A stretch of DNA of 64,000 bases from an uncultured Clostridia bacterium (GTDB taxonomy: Bacteria; Bacillota; Clostridia; Oscillospirales; Ruminococcaceae), in assembly GCA_947628655.1 (NCBI GenBank), contig CANRAS010000003.1:1-64000 (forward strand), in the 5' to 3' direction. The translations under genes were made by a program, and so were the position numbers. Under the pieces are notes generated by a model. That model was given only the letters and a program-made list of their open reading frames with translations, was not told the DNA's origin and did not search any database. This document shows positions 1 to 8,327 of this stretch, in pieces (position 1 is the first letter of the stretch; each line of letters begins with the position of its first letter).

Positions 1-174
1 AATCTGCCCGATAATGTAACTATAATGCCCGGTGAGGAATATACATTTACAATAAAAGATTATAAAATCCCTGAGGCGGGATATAATTATCTTGAATTTA
101 GAATGGTTCAGGAGGGCGTGGAGTATTTCGGCGAAAAGGAGCGTGTTGATATAGCGGTTGACAGTTCAAGCTGA
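1..174 (+). CDS. C-terminal end of a surface protein with an NBR1-like Ig domain (5' truncated)
   Basis: Reading frame 1 is open from the window edge to a TGA at 172-174 and gives the last 57 residues of a protein. It contains PGEEYTF followed by RMVQEGVEYFGE. That pattern (PGE-Y-F, then a beta strand with RMVQEG and WFGE/YFGE) is typical of the bacterial form of the 'Ig-like domain from next to BRCA1', found in extracellular enzymes and wall proteins of clostridia. The rest of the protein lies outside the window, so its catalytic part, if any, is unknown. A strong terminator follows 25 bp downstream, so this is the last gene of its transcript. Confidence 0.6.
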   Translation, partial: NLPDNVTIMPGEEYTFTIKDYKIPEAGYNYLEFRMVQEGVEYFGEKERVDIAVDSSS

Positions 175-198
175 CGGTTTGATTTTGTAAATATCAAA

Positions 199-238
199 AG
201 GGCAGTACCATGCACATCGCAAGGTGCTGCCCTTTTTG
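199..238 (+). terminator. Rho-independent terminator
   Basis: An 11-bp stem (AGGGCAGTACC at 199-209 with GGTGCTGCCCT at 223-233, one T-G pair) is followed by a T-rich tail. It ends the Ig-domain gene. Confidence 0.9.
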
Positions 239-281
239 TTTGTAAGAAATTATAAACACGGCACAGCTTAAAAATTCCCCC

Positions 282-310
282 TTGACAACCCCACCATTAA
301 GTGCTATAAT
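282..310 (+). promoter_or_regulatory. Sigma-A promoter of the lipoprotein/ABC operon
   Basis: TTGACA (282-287), a 17-bp spacer and TATAAT (305-310) match the consensus exactly. The next start codon is about 100 bp downstream. Confidence 0.85.
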
Positions 311-413
311 ATAATCACCAAGTTCTTTCACAACCGAATATTTCACCATCAAAGACTAAAACACTATTTGCGTTTGCGAAAGCAACGATATTTTTTGTAA
401 AGGAGTTAATACT

Positions 414-1784
414 ATGACAACGAAAACAAAAAACCTTATGGCAACTATCCCCGCGATAATTTCCCTAACCCTCTGCACGGCTTGTTCTGGCGGAACAAGT
501 TCGGATACCTCGACCGACGGCAGTCAGACAACAAGTTCCGACATCACTTCTGCTGTTTCTGCGAACGACACTTCAAGCGATGCTCCCCAATCTCCTGTCA
601 ATGAAGAACCGATTTTAAAGCACGATAATCCGCGCGTCGATTATACGAAAGACGAAGTCAAAGATATGATCAACAGCTGTGAAAACCTTCAAGTCAGTGA
701 TGATTTCTTTTATACTTCTATCCCTAAAACCATTGACCATGTAAGTGAATTAAAATTCGGCTATCCTTATCAGCTTGAACCCGAAGAGGAAACGGAAGAA
801 TTTAAAACCGTATTTAAATATTTGTTTCCCGACCACGAATTTGACGAAAATTGTTGGCTTTTATATGACACTAGAAATTCGACTTCAAGCGACGATGGAT
901 TTTTGCATTTAAACGACAAAGACGTGTATAATTCGTATATCAACAGCACACATACAGATGACGAAGTGCTTTCTTTTATTTGTTATGACGAGCGCGAGTC
1001 GCCGCGTGAGGACAGCGTATCATTGTATTTTCGCAGTCCGTTCGGAAATGATTACTGCGTATTTAACAAGGGTTTTCTAAATAAATTTTTAGCGAACAAA
1101 AATGGTGAGGAGAAATATTACGCCTATGAGCTGTACAGCTTAGGCGATGAAGATTTCGGATTTGAAACTGCAGCGGTATATCCTCCCGACAGCGAGGAAA
1201 AGTTCAAACTGCTTGACGACAAAGAAATTTCCATAAAAGACGCCGTAACGTTTTTTGAAAACTATGCCGCGTCAATTCCGAGTACTGTAAACTCTCCTTA
1301 CGATATACATGTAAACGAAGTAAATGTTTACAAACTCGACGATGAACATTACGGCTTTGAAATGATAACGTCAAGAGAATTTGACGGCATACCGGTCAAC
1401 TTCACATGGGACGGTACTGATGTTGACGGTATAAACAGGGATATGGCATATGGAATTATGGTGAAAACCGATGATGTTGACCATATGTACGGCACATTCA
1501 GGGCGTGTTTGGGTTATGACGAAGTAAAACACACGGATTTTGTTCCTTTTAATGAAGCCGTTCAGACAATCTCCGAAAAAATGACAGCTTATGTTGGTTT
1601 TGAAGTTTTGCGGGCAGAGTTGGTTTATTGTTGGGGAAATAACGTAGGTACAGGCGATAAAGTCGGAGAAGTGCGCCGTGAATTGTACCCCTCGTGGAAA
1701 CTGCTGTTGTATAATCCGAATGACGACACAAGATACGCCGCGTTTGTAAACGCTCTCACAGGCGAATTTCGAGGCGGAAAGTGA
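414..1784 (+). CDS. Putative lipoprotein of unknown function, linked to an ABC exporter
   Basis: A 456-residue protein with an AAGGAG ribosome site 7-8 bases before ATG. The N-terminus has a short basic stretch, a hydrophobic segment and CTAC at about residues 21-24, resembling a lipoprotein signal with Cys24 as the lipidated residue; the -3 position is Cys rather than Leu, so the lipobox is imperfect. A Ser/Thr/Asp-rich linker of about 40 residues follows, as expected for a membrane-anchored extracytoplasmic protein. The remainder is acidic and aromatic-rich, with no domain I recognise. Only 10 bp separate it from the downstream permease, so it probably travels with that ABC transporter, perhaps as a surface partner or an immunity-like accessory. 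Function is unknown. Confidence 0.7.
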   Translation: MTTKTKNLMATIPAIISLTLCTACSGGTSSDTSTDGSQTTSSDITSAVSANDTSSDAPQSPVNEEPILKHDNPRVDYTKDEVKDMINSCENLQVSDDFFYTSIPKTIDHVSELKFGYPYQLEPEEETEEFKTVFKYLFPDHEFDENCWLLYDTRNSTSSDDGFLHLNDKDVYNSYINSTHTDDEVLSFICYDERESPREDSVSLYFRSPFGNDYCVFNKGFLNKFLANKNGEEKYYAYELYSLGDEDFGFETAAVYPPDSEEKFKLLDDKEISIKDAVTFFENYAASIPSTVNSPYDIHVNEVNVYKLDDEHYGFEMITSREFDGIPVNFTWDGTDVDGINRDMAYGIMVKTDDVDHMYGTFRACLGYDEVKHTDFVPFNEAVQTISEKMTAYVGFEVLRAELVYCWGNNVGTGDKVGEVRRELYPSWKLLLYNPNDDTRYAAFVNALTGEFRGGK

Positions 1785-1794
1785 GGGCGTAACA

Positions 1795-2634
1795 TTGCGT
1801 GAAACGGTAATTTCATTCAGAAAAATAATAACGGCGGGCGGCTTTTGGCTGTGCGCGGCGATGTCGCTTGTGTTGTTGTGCTGTTCGGATATTTACACGG
1901 ATTTCGATACGCAAAACAGATACTCCGTTGTTCGCGCGGTTTTGGAACTCCCCGCCGATGTAAAGTCCGCAAACGTTGAACTTTGCAGTGCAATGGTTAT
2001 AAGGAACGCGCGGGGCGCGTGGTTTGCGCAGTTTGCGCCGATACTCGCCGCGTTCTGTTTCGTTCCGCAGATGTGTGCCGAGCGCGAGGAAAACGCAGTT
2101 CGCTTTCAGATATTCCGCTCGTCAAAGCTGAAGTGGGAAATATCAAGGTTTGTTTCGGCTGTCGTGTCGGGCGGGGCGGCGATAATGCTGGGGTATATGG
2201 TATTCAGCGCCGCCGCGCTGCTGATTTTCCCAAACGTTTCGGAAATGACAGGCTTCGCCGCCGAACTTGCCACGGGTACAACGTTAAATTATTTCGCGGA
2301 AATTATGCGCGTCCTGCTTTACGGAATGTTCTGGAGTATCCCGTCGCTTGTGCTTGCGAGCGTTCTGCGCAACAAGTACATAATAATGTGCGTGCCGTTT
2401 TTCGTAAAATACGCGCTTACGGGGCTGTGCGCAAAGCTGACTAACAACGCGCTTTTTAGTGAAACGGTAGACGCGCAAACGTTACGGTTCGCGAACTTCA
2501 TCGACCCCGACAGGATTTTGTGGGTAAACTCCGAACAAGTTTTGGGCGCAGTAATTCTGTTCGGCGGTTTTGCGCTTGTTTTCTTCGCCGCGTATCTTTT
2601 CGCGGCGCGAAAGCGGGGTGACTGCGGTGCGTAA
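1795..2634 (+). CDS. ABC-2 type transporter permease subunit 1
   Basis: A 279-residue membrane protein starting at TTG, with GAGGG as a weak ribosome site 8 bases upstream. It has an N-terminal hydrophobic helix, a large external loop, then about five further helices, the usual layout of ABC-2 permeases related to bacitracin or lantibiotic export and ABC-2 self-immunity. It lies 10 bp after the lipoprotein gene and overlaps the next permease by 8 bp, so the two permeases are probably translated together and form a heterodimer driven by the ATPase at 3718-4350. The substrate cannot be read from sequence. Confidence 0.72.
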   Translation: MRETVISFRKIITAGGFWLCAAMSLVLLCCSDIYTDFDTQNRYSVVRAVLELPADVKSANVELCSAMVIRNARGAWFAQFAPILAAFCFVPQMCAEREENAVRFQIFRSSKLKWEISRFVSAVVSGGAAIMLGYMVFSAAALLIFPNVSEMTGFAAELATGTTLNYFAEIMRVLLYGMFWSIPSLVLASVLRNKYIIMCVPFFVKYALTGLCAKLTNNALFSETVDAQTLRFANFIDPDRILWVNSEQVLGAVILFGGFALVFFAAYLFAARKRGDCGA

Positions 2635-3469
2635 TCTTCGCAAGATATGGGGCGTTGCGCGAACGGAATATGTAAACTGGATAACCAACCCGCGCATAGT
2701 GATTTTGGGCGTTCTGTTGGTTTTTATGAAAAATCTGGTTATCGACCCGCTGTCCGCGCGCGCCGACAAATTCGGCGATACCATGGTTATATTCGAGCCT
2801 TATATTGCCATTACAAATTCCTCGCGGCTTATGCTGTTTATTCCGCTCCTTTTCTTGATTTTGCTGTCCGACTATCCGAAATTCGGCGGGAACTCTATGT
2901 TCTTCATTTCAAGAACAGGCAAGAAAAATTGGCTTTGCGGTCAAATCGTGTTTTTGATAATGGCGATAGTTACGTTTATGGGCGCGATTTTCGCTGTGAG
3001 CATATTGCTTTCGGGCGGACATTTCGGCACGGAATGGAGCGAGGCGGTGCGCAAATACGCCGCGCGTTTCCCCGAAGAGTCGGGCAATTTCGACAGCGAA
3101 CTGCTCCCGTCGAACCTATACAATCAAATCCCGATGATGACCGCGTTGTGGCAGTCGAGCCTGTTGCTTTTCGAGTATTTGCTGTCGCTGTCGCTTATTA
3201 TCTATCTTGCGAAAATCCTGTTCGGCGGAGCCGTGGGACTTGGCGGCGCGGTTTTGGTAATAGCAGTAGGCAGCGCCGCGCAGTATTCGCCGCTAAAGTG
3301 GGCGTTCCCCGCGGCAAATACGATTATATGGCGACACTATACCGAATTTTTAAGAGAACTTGTATACCCGATGTGGGCGTCGTTCCTGTATTTGGGAGCA
3401 ATGCCGCTTCTGTTGATTTTCGGGTGCTTTATCGCTCTGAAAAAACTGAAATTCACGGAAAACAGATAG
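2627..3469 (+). CDS. ABC-2 type transporter permease subunit 2
   Basis: A hydrophobic protein of about 280 residues with six or so predicted membrane segments. The open frame extends upstream to 2570, but that part lies inside the previous gene. I chose GTG at 2627 because a purine-rich GCGGGG stretch lies about 8 bases upstream and it gives a typical 8-bp overlap; GTG at 2618 is the alternative. After a short N-terminal cytoplasmic segment comes a first helix (TNPRIVILGVLLVFM), a loop, then paired helices as in ABC-2 permeases. Its last codons are duplicated downstream at 3587 (see the repeat entry). Confidence 0.7.
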   Translation: MRNLRKIWGVARTEYVNWITNPRIVILGVLLVFMKNLVIDPLSARADKFGDTMVIFEPYIAITNSSRLMLFIPLLFLILLSDYPKFGGNSMFFISRTGKKNWLCGQIVFLIMAIVTFMGAIFAVSILLSGGHFGTEWSEAVRKYAARFPEESGNFDSELLPSNLYNQIPMMTALWQSSLLLFEYLLSLSLIIYLAKILFGGAVGLGGAVLVIAVGSAAQYSPLKWAFPAANTIIWRHYTEFLRELVYPMWASFLYLGAMPLLLIFGCFIALKKLKFTENR

Positions 3470-3677
3470 GGCGTTTTGTAAAAATAATTTAATGTAAGAA
3501 CCTGTTAAAATCAGTGCAGAGGGTCAAAAGCACTCTCTTACAGGGTAATCCGCAAGAAGGTTATCCGCAAAGCGGATAACTCAATAATTCACGGAAAACA
3601 GATAGGGCGTTTTGTAAAAATAATTTAATGTAAGAACCTGTTAAAATCAGTGTAGAGGGTCAAAAGCACTCTCTTAC
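3451..3677 (+). repeat. Imperfect direct duplication of ~91 bp, 136 bp apart
   Basis: The segment at 3451-3541, which includes the last 19 bases of the permease gene and its stop, recurs at 3587-3677 with one visible mismatch (GTGCAGAG versus GTGTAGAG). Between the copies is a hairpin of the form TTATCCGC-AAA-GCGGATAA. A run of near-identical TTACTTC/TTACATC units follows before the ATPase ribosome site. It looks like a local tandem duplication in the space between permease and ATPase. Confidence 0.85.
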
Positions 3678-3717
3678 TTCTTACTTCTTACATCTTATTT
3701 CTTAAAGGAGAAAAACT

Positions 3718-4350
3718 ATGATTGAAATTAAAAATGTAAACCTTGTACTACAGAAAAACCAAATTTTAACGAACATTTCCGCGAACTTTGACCGCGGGAA
3801 AATCCACGGACTTATCGGCAGAAACGGCAGCGGAAAAACCATGCTGATGAAATGTATCTGCGGTTTTGTAAAGCCGACGGAGGGCGAGATTTCCGTAAAC
3901 GGGAAACGCATAGGGCGCGACTGCGATTTTCCCGAAAGCGCGGGAATTATCATAGAAACTCCGGGCTTTATCCCATACTATTCGGGCTTTAAAAATCTGA
4001 AACTTCTGGCTTCTCTGCGCGGAAAAATAACCAAAGACGACATTCGCAAAACGATGGAACGGGTGGGTCTGGACGCGAATTTAAGGCGGCACGTCGGGAA
4101 GTACTCTCTCGGAATGAAACAGCGTCTGGGACTTGCGCAGGCGATAATGGAGAACCCCGATTTGCTGGTACTCGACGAACCGATGAACGGTTTGGACAAA
4201 GACGGCGTAAAGGATATGCGTCAGTACCTGCTTGACCTCAAACAGCAAGGCAAGACCATTCTGATAGCCTCCCATTCTGCGGAAGATATAGATGTACTTT
4301 GCGATACGGTTTGTGAAATGGATAAAGGGGTACTGTCACAAATAAGATGA
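3718..4350 (+). CDS. ABC transporter ATP-binding protein (BcrA-like)
   Basis: A 210-residue ATPase with all expected motifs: Walker A GRNGSGKT at residues 34-41, signature YSLGMKQR near residue 128, Walker B LLVLDEP, and a switch His in IASHSAED. The length and the absence of the long C-terminal extension fit the short BcrA/LanF-like subgroup that powers ABC-2 permeases. AAAGGAG lies 7 bases before ATG. It sits 248 bp after the second permease, the gap being filled by the duplication above, so it may be cotranscribed or partly uncoupled. It presumably energises the two upstream permeases. Confidence 0.88.
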   Translation: MIEIKNVNLVLQKNQILTNISANFDRGKIHGLIGRNGSGKTMLMKCICGFVKPTEGEISVNGKRIGRDCDFPESAGIIIETPGFIPYYSGFKNLKLLASLRGKITKDDIRKTMERVGLDANLRRHVGKYSLGMKQRLGLAQAIMENPDLLVLDEPMNGLDKDGVKDMRQYLLDLKQQGKTILIASHSAEDIDVLCDTVCEMDKGVLSQIR

Positions 4351-4363
4351 TTTAGATTTTTCG

Positions 4364-4394
4364 GCGTTCACCCCGCCTGCGTTGGGGTGAACGC
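4364..4394 (+). terminator. Hairpin after the ABC ATPase, weak terminator
   Basis: An 11-bp perfect stem (GCGTTCACCCC at 4364-4374 with GGGGTGAACGC at 4384-4394) with a 9-base loop. There is no uridine run, so termination may be inefficient or of another kind. Confidence 0.5.
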
Positions 4395-4424
4395 TATTAC
4401 TATTCACTCAGCTCTGTAAACCGT

Positions 4425-4467
4425 AAACGGCGGGAGAACGCATATAATACGAACGCCGTTTCTTTGT
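4425..4467 (+). terminator. Second hairpin with T-rich tail
   Basis: AAACGGCG (4425-4432) pairs with CGCCGTTT (4454-4461) and is followed by CTTTGTT. With the preceding hairpin it probably ends the ABC transcript before the AraC-type gene. Confidence 0.5.
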
Positions 4468-4567
4468 TAGAAATAAGAAATATTAATTTGACACAACAAG
4501 CCACAAATTATCAGGACGCCCCGCTGATTTTATGATATGATTTAATTACACCAAAGGAGGGGAGAAA

Positions 4568-5431
4568 ATGAACTTAGCCACAGGTATTCAGAAAGCGGTT
4601 GACTACATTGAAGAACATATTACCGATGAATTGGATTACGGGGAAATAGCAAAGCAGGCGATGTGTTCGCCGTACTATTTTCAGAAAATATTCGGAATTA
4701 TGTGCGGATTTACGGTCGGTGAATATATTCGTAACAGGAGGCTCGCACTTGCCGGCAGCGAACTGTCCAAATCGAATATTAAAGTCATAGACGCGGCTTT
4801 GAAATACGGATATGAAACGCCTGAAAGTTTTACAAGGGCATTCGTAAAATTTCACGGTATTACGCCCTCAGAGGTAAAGAATGGCGGCACGCTCAGGTCA
4901 TTTTCCCGCTTAAAGGTGCAAATCATATTGAAAGGCGGTAATTCTATGAATTACAAAATTGTTACGAGAAAATCATTCACGGTGCTTGAAAAGGTCGAGC
5001 GTCACACCGTCGCGGGCGAACAAAACAAGAACTCTATTCCCGATTTTTGGGAAAGGGCGCAAAATGACGGAACGATAAAGACATTGCTTGAACACGCGTC
5101 AGACCGCAGTCATATTTTCGGTATCTGCTACGGCAACGGACACACCGATTGTGAGAGTTTTGATTACGGCATTGCCGTGCAGTGCGCTCCCGACACAGCC
5201 GCACCGTGCGGTTATCGTATGAACACTATCCCCGCAAGAACGTGGGTAGACGCCGAGTGTATAGGCGCAATGCCCGATGCAATTCAACGCTTGTGGCACG
5301 AAATTTGCACGGAGTTTTTCCCCACGTCAGATTATCAGCCAACCTACGAAATGGACATTGAGGAGTACCCTGAAGGCGATATGACGGCGAACGATTACAA
5401 GAGTTCGATATGGGTTCCCGTTAAGAAGTAA
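4568..5431 (+). CDS. AraC-family regulator with GyrI-like effector-binding domain
   Basis: A 287-residue fusion of two domains. Residues 1 to about 105 are an AraC/XylS double helix-turn-helix (ADELDYGEIAKQ-type first helix region, then the second helix with GYETPESFTRAFVKFHGITPSEV). Residues from about 125 onward resemble the GyrI/BmrR C-terminal ligand-binding domain, ending with the usual EYPEGD...SSIWVPVKK. Such proteins sense small hydrophobic molecules and activate transport or stress genes. The ribosome site AAAGGAGG is 8 bases before ATG. It stands alone between an ABC exporter and convergent ldhA, so regulation of the exporter is possible but not shown. Confidence 0.88.
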   Translation: MNLATGIQKAVDYIEEHITDELDYGEIAKQAMCSPYYFQKIFGIMCGFTVGEYIRNRRLALAGSELSKSNIKVIDAALKYGYETPESFTRAFVKFHGITPSEVKNGGTLRSFSRLKVQIILKGGNSMNYKIVTRKSFTVLEKVERHTVAGEQNKNSIPDFWERAQNDGTIKTLLEHASDRSHIFGICYGNGHTDCESFDYGIAVQCAPDTAAPCGYRMNTIPARTWVDAECIGAMPDAIQRLWHEICTEFFPTSDYQPTYEMDIEEYPEGDMTANDYKSSIWVPVKK

Positions 5432-5636
5432 GAGGTAAGAAGTAAGAGGTAAGCTGGAAGTAGCTAGAGAATAGTAGTTAGCAGTTAGTTTAGGTGTCCG
5501 CCTACGGCGGACAGAAAGATTGTCTTTAAGTCAAAGCGCCCCGCCGTCGGCGGGGCGTATTAATTAAAAGACAATCTAATCGTCCGCGAGAGCGGACACA
5601 TTATATTATGCACTCAGCACTCTTAACTGTAAACTG
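5432..5636. repeat. Palindromic intergenic module (copy A of a dispersed family)
   Basis: Starts with purine-rich TAAGAAGTAAGAGGTAAG-type runs and TAGTTAG repeats. It contains GTCCGCCTACGGCGGAC, then an outer stem AGATTGTCTTT (5517-5527) with AAAGACAATCT (5567-5577) enclosing an inner 9-bp stem CGCCCCGCC/GGCGGGGCG (5537-5557), then GTCCGCGAGAGCGGAC. Elements of this module recur near 11.8, 34.4, 36.2-36.8 and 37.4 kb. It lies between convergent genes and could end transcription from both sides. Confidence 0.75.
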
Positions 5637-6620
5637 TTATTGCGCTCTGACTTCATTCACAAGTTCTTTCCCGTTCAGAAAGTCGTCAAAGTTCTGCAAC
5701 GTCACCTCGGCTATGCTGTGCAGAGCCTCTTCGGTGAGAAACGCCTGATGTGACGTTATAAGCACGTTCGGGCGGGAAACCAGCAGCGACAGCACCTCGT
5801 CGGTCACTATCTTGTCGGAATTGTCCTCAAAGAACAATCCGCTTTCTTCCTCGTAAACGTCCAGCGCCGCGCCGCCTATGCGCTTATCATTCAGCGCGGA
5901 AAGCAGAGCCTCGCTGTCAATAAGCTGTCCGCGCGATGTGTTCACAATAAGCGCGGATTTTTTCATAAGCCCTATTGCGGCGTCGTCGATGATATAGCGC
6001 GTTTCGCGGGTAAGCGGGCAGTGGAGTGAAATTATATCGCTGCGCCGAAATAATTCGTCCGCGTCAACATACTCCACTCCCTCCAGCGGGGAGGGTTTCG
6101 GGTCGTATGCGATAACGTTCATATCAAATCCTCTGCATATCTTCGCGAAAACTCTGCCTATTTTGCCCGTGCCGATTATTCCCGCGGTTTTTTGGTACAA
6201 ATCGAAACCCGTAAGCCCGACTAAGCTGAAATTGAAATCGCGTGTGCGAATGTACGCGCGCGGTATCTTGCGGTTCAGCGCGAGTATCATTCCCATAGCG
6301 TGTTCCGCGACGGCGTGCGGAGAATACGCGGGTACGCGCAGTATCGTAAGTTTATCACGCGCGGCGGACAGCGCGATGTTGTTAAATCCCGCGCACCGCA
6401 TAAGCAGAACTTCTACGCCCATTTGTACGAGCGCGTCTATCGTTTTCGCGTTTATCACATCGTTTACGAACGCGCACACCGCCCTGCACCCGTCGGCTAA
6501 CCGTGCGCTTTCGGGGCGCAGACGGCTTTCATAGTAGATTATCTCGTACTTGCTGCCGTTTATTTTATCGAACCATTCCTTGTCGTAAGGCTTTGCGTCA
6601 AAAAATGCTATCTTTTCCAT
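5637..6620 (-). CDS. ldhA: D-lactate dehydrogenase (2-hydroxyacid dehydrogenase family)
   Basis: A 327-residue NAD-dependent enzyme that reduces pyruvate to D-lactate, regenerating NAD in fermentation. The Rossmann motif GIIGTGKIG is at residues 147-155. The catalytic triad is Arg230 (NTSRG), a Glu near 258 (DVYEEE) and His291 (TSHQAF). The loop LFFEDNSDKIVTDEVLSLL before the last catalytic strand is characteristic of the LdhA subgroup rather than phosphoglycerate or glycerate dehydrogenases. AAAGGAG precedes ATG at 6620. It is a single-gene unit, convergent with the AraC-type gene. Related 2-hydroxyacid dehydrogenases acting on other 2-oxoacids are the only serious alternative. Confidence 0.88.
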   Translation of the reverse strand: MEKIAFFDAKPYDKEWFDKINGSKYEIIYYESRLRPESARLADGCRAVCAFVNDVINAKTIDALVQMGVEVLLMRCAGFNNIALSAARDKLTILRVPAYSPHAVAEHAMGMILALNRKIPRAYIRTRDFNFSLVGLTGFDLYQKTAGIIGTGKIGRVFAKICRGFDMNVIAYDPKPSPLEGVEYVDADELFRRSDIISLHCPLTRETRYIIDDAAIGLMKKSALIVNTSRGQLIDSEALLSALNDKRIGGAALDVYEEESGLFFEDNSDKIVTDEVLSLLVSRPNVLITSHQAFLTEEALHSIAEVTLQNFDDFLNGKELVNEVRAQ

Positions 6621-6804
6621 TCTATTCTCCTTTGAAACGTCTGTTAATGTGTATTCATATTATTTCACGTTTTAGGAGCAATTAGGCGCGTTTTAAAAAG
6701 ATTTTGTATATTGCACAATAAGAGCGGGAAATTATTGTATAAATCGCCGAAAATTAAAAATACACACGGAATATTTTGTGTTTTGCTAAAGAAAGCGATA
6801 CTAC

Positions 6805-6832
6805 TTGACGATAATATATAAGATACTATAAG
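6805..6832 (+). promoter_or_regulatory. Putative sigma-A promoter
   Basis: TTGACG (6805-6810), 16-bp spacer, TATAAG (6827-6832), just upstream of the ribosome site of the following gene. Confidence 0.55.
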
Positions 6833-6850
6833 TAAAGGTGGGTGATTTCC

Positions 6851-7714
6851 GTGGGAGTATCGTCCGTAAGCAGGAATACATTGCTGTCAAGCCGCGCTAA
6901 TACGCCGAATGATACGCAAAGCAAAGCCAAAGCGCAGATAACGCACGGCAGAGATACCGCCGAATTTTCGGAATACGCAGAAAAACTGAGCGACACCGCG
7001 CAAATCGCCGATAAAAATACCGAAAAAGACAGCGGCAAGACGATAAGCGAACTTATAAGGGAACAGACCGAAAAGATAGATAAGATGTTCGCGGAGCAAA
7101 ACGAGGAAAACAAAAGCCGTCAGCTTTCAAGCATAAAGTATAAAATGCGCAGCGGGCTTACGCTTTTGCCGAGCGAGGAACAGTATCTTTCAAGATACGA
7201 CCCCGACGCTTATCAGAATTACTGTACGATAAAGGACGCGCGGCGGACGTTTCGTATGCAGCTTATGTGCTGTCGGACAAAGGACGAAGTGAACAGTATG
7301 CGCCTGTCCAATGCGCTTTCCGCGTATTCCGCATTTAAAAAAGCGTCAAAAGCAGGCGGCGACGCTTCGGCTGTCGTGGGTCTTAATATGGCGATTGAAA
7401 AGGAAATCTCAAGTTTCGCGGGAACAGGGCGCTATAAAGATTTGCCCACCGCCGCGGAGCGCGACCAATATTATGCGAAACTCGCGAAAGCGCGGAAATT
7501 TGAGCGCGAAAAACGCCTTGCCGAAAAGCTGAACAAAGTACGCAAAAAGAAAAAGCAGGTAAAGCGAGCGGGCGACGGAAAACAGACCGTAGCGCAGGTG
7601 GAAAACTCTCCGCTCGGCAGAAAAGTCCGCAAGGCGAACAGGGCGGGCGGTATAGCTATAAGCTACAGCGGTTCTTTCGCGCGGTCTTACGGTCATATGG
7701 ACCAAAAGGGTTAA
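6851..7714 (+). CDS. Hypothetical charged cytoplasmic protein
   Basis: About 287 residues, rich in Lys, Arg, Glu and Ser, with no signal peptide or membrane helix. GTG at 6851 is preferred because AAAGGTGG lies 9 bases upstream; an in-frame GTG at 6842 is the alternative. The N-terminal third (KTISELIREQTEKIDKMFAEQNEE) is probably helical or coiled coil; the middle has LPSEEQYLSRYDPDAYQ; the C-terminal part is very basic (NKVRKKKKQVKRA), suggesting nucleic acid or envelope contact. I do not recognise the family. Its own promoter lies upstream, and it is 42 bp ahead of the ECF S-component, so the two may be cotranscribed. Confidence 0.6.
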   Translation: MGVSSVSRNTLLSSRANTPNDTQSKAKAQITHGRDTAEFSEYAEKLSDTAQIADKNTEKDSGKTISELIREQTEKIDKMFAEQNEENKSRQLSSIKYKMRSGLTLLPSEEQYLSRYDPDAYQNYCTIKDARRTFRMQLMCCRTKDEVNSMRLSNALSAYSAFKKASKAGGDASAVVGLNMAIEKEISSFAGTGRYKDLPTAAERDQYYAKLAKARKFEREKRLAEKLNKVRKKKKQVKRAGDGKQTVAQVENSPLGRKVRKANRAGGIAISYSGSFARSYGHMDQKG

Positions 7715-7756
7715 TCAAGGCTTAAATTAAACTGAATATAAAGGAGTGTTGTTATT

Positions 7757-8305
7757 ATGCAGGAGAATGTACTTTCTCAGAGAAAACTGTCCGTTAAGGT
7801 TCAGACTTTGGCGGGAATTATCGCGGTCATTTCGGCGGTCGCTCTGCCGCAGCTTTTCCACGTTATGGGAGCGGCGGCGGGACTTGGAACGTCGCTTGGA
7901 GAGGCATTTTTGCCTATGCACCTGCCGATAATTCTTGTCGGACTTCTCGCGGGTCAATACGCGGGAGCGATAGCGGGACTTTTAAGTCCGCTTGTGAGCT
8001 TTGCAATTTCGGGAATGCCGAGCGTCGTTATGTTACCGTTTATGATGATTGAACTTTGCGTTTACGGTCTTTCGGCGGGACTTCTGCGCAATACTAAACT
8101 GCCCGTGATTGTAAAGGTTCTTATCGCGCAGGTAGCGGGACGCGCTGTTCGCGCCGCGGCTATCGTTATCGGAGTAAACTTCCTTGGAAGTGCGGCGGTT
8201 ATCTCGACTATCTGGACGAGTATCACCGCAGGTTTGTTCGGACTTGCTCTGCAATGGGCGCTTATACCGCTTATCGTGTACAGAGTTTGCGGAAAACAGG
8301 AATGA
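7757..8305 (+). CDS. ECF transporter S component (substrate-binding membrane subunit)
   Basis: A 182-residue, strongly hydrophobic protein with six predicted membrane helices and little else, matching the size and composition of energy-coupling-factor S components that bind a vitamin or nucleobase-like substrate. Segments such as GGxxxG-like LGEAFLPMHLPIILVGLLAGQYAGAI and GLLSPLVSFA followed by GMPS and PFMMIELCVYGLSAGLL resemble the S-component family. No EcfA or EcfT gene is nearby, so it would share the housekeeping energising module. The substrate is not evident and no riboswitch is visible upstream. GGAG lies 11 bases before ATG. The DUF1893 gene follows 22 bp later. Confidence 0.8.
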   Translation: MQENVLSQRKLSVKVQTLAGIIAVISAVALPQLFHVMGAAAGLGTSLGEAFLPMHLPIILVGLLAGQYAGAIAGLLSPLVSFAISGMPSVVMLPFMMIELCVYGLSAGLLRNTKLPVIVKVLIAQVAGRAVRAAAIVIGVNFLGSAAVISTIWTSITAGLFGLALQWALIPLIVYRVCGKQE

Positions 8306-8327
8306 TTTTGTTGAAAAGGAGAATGTT

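Noticed and set aside
4488-4541. TTGACA and TATGAT upstream of the AraC-type gene as one promoter
   Set aside because: The two boxes are 37 bp apart, far too distant to function together.
6680-6770. Possible Rex (redox) operator upstream of ldhA
   Set aside because: TTGTGCAATATACAA has outer half-sites but the spacing does not match the Rex consensus.
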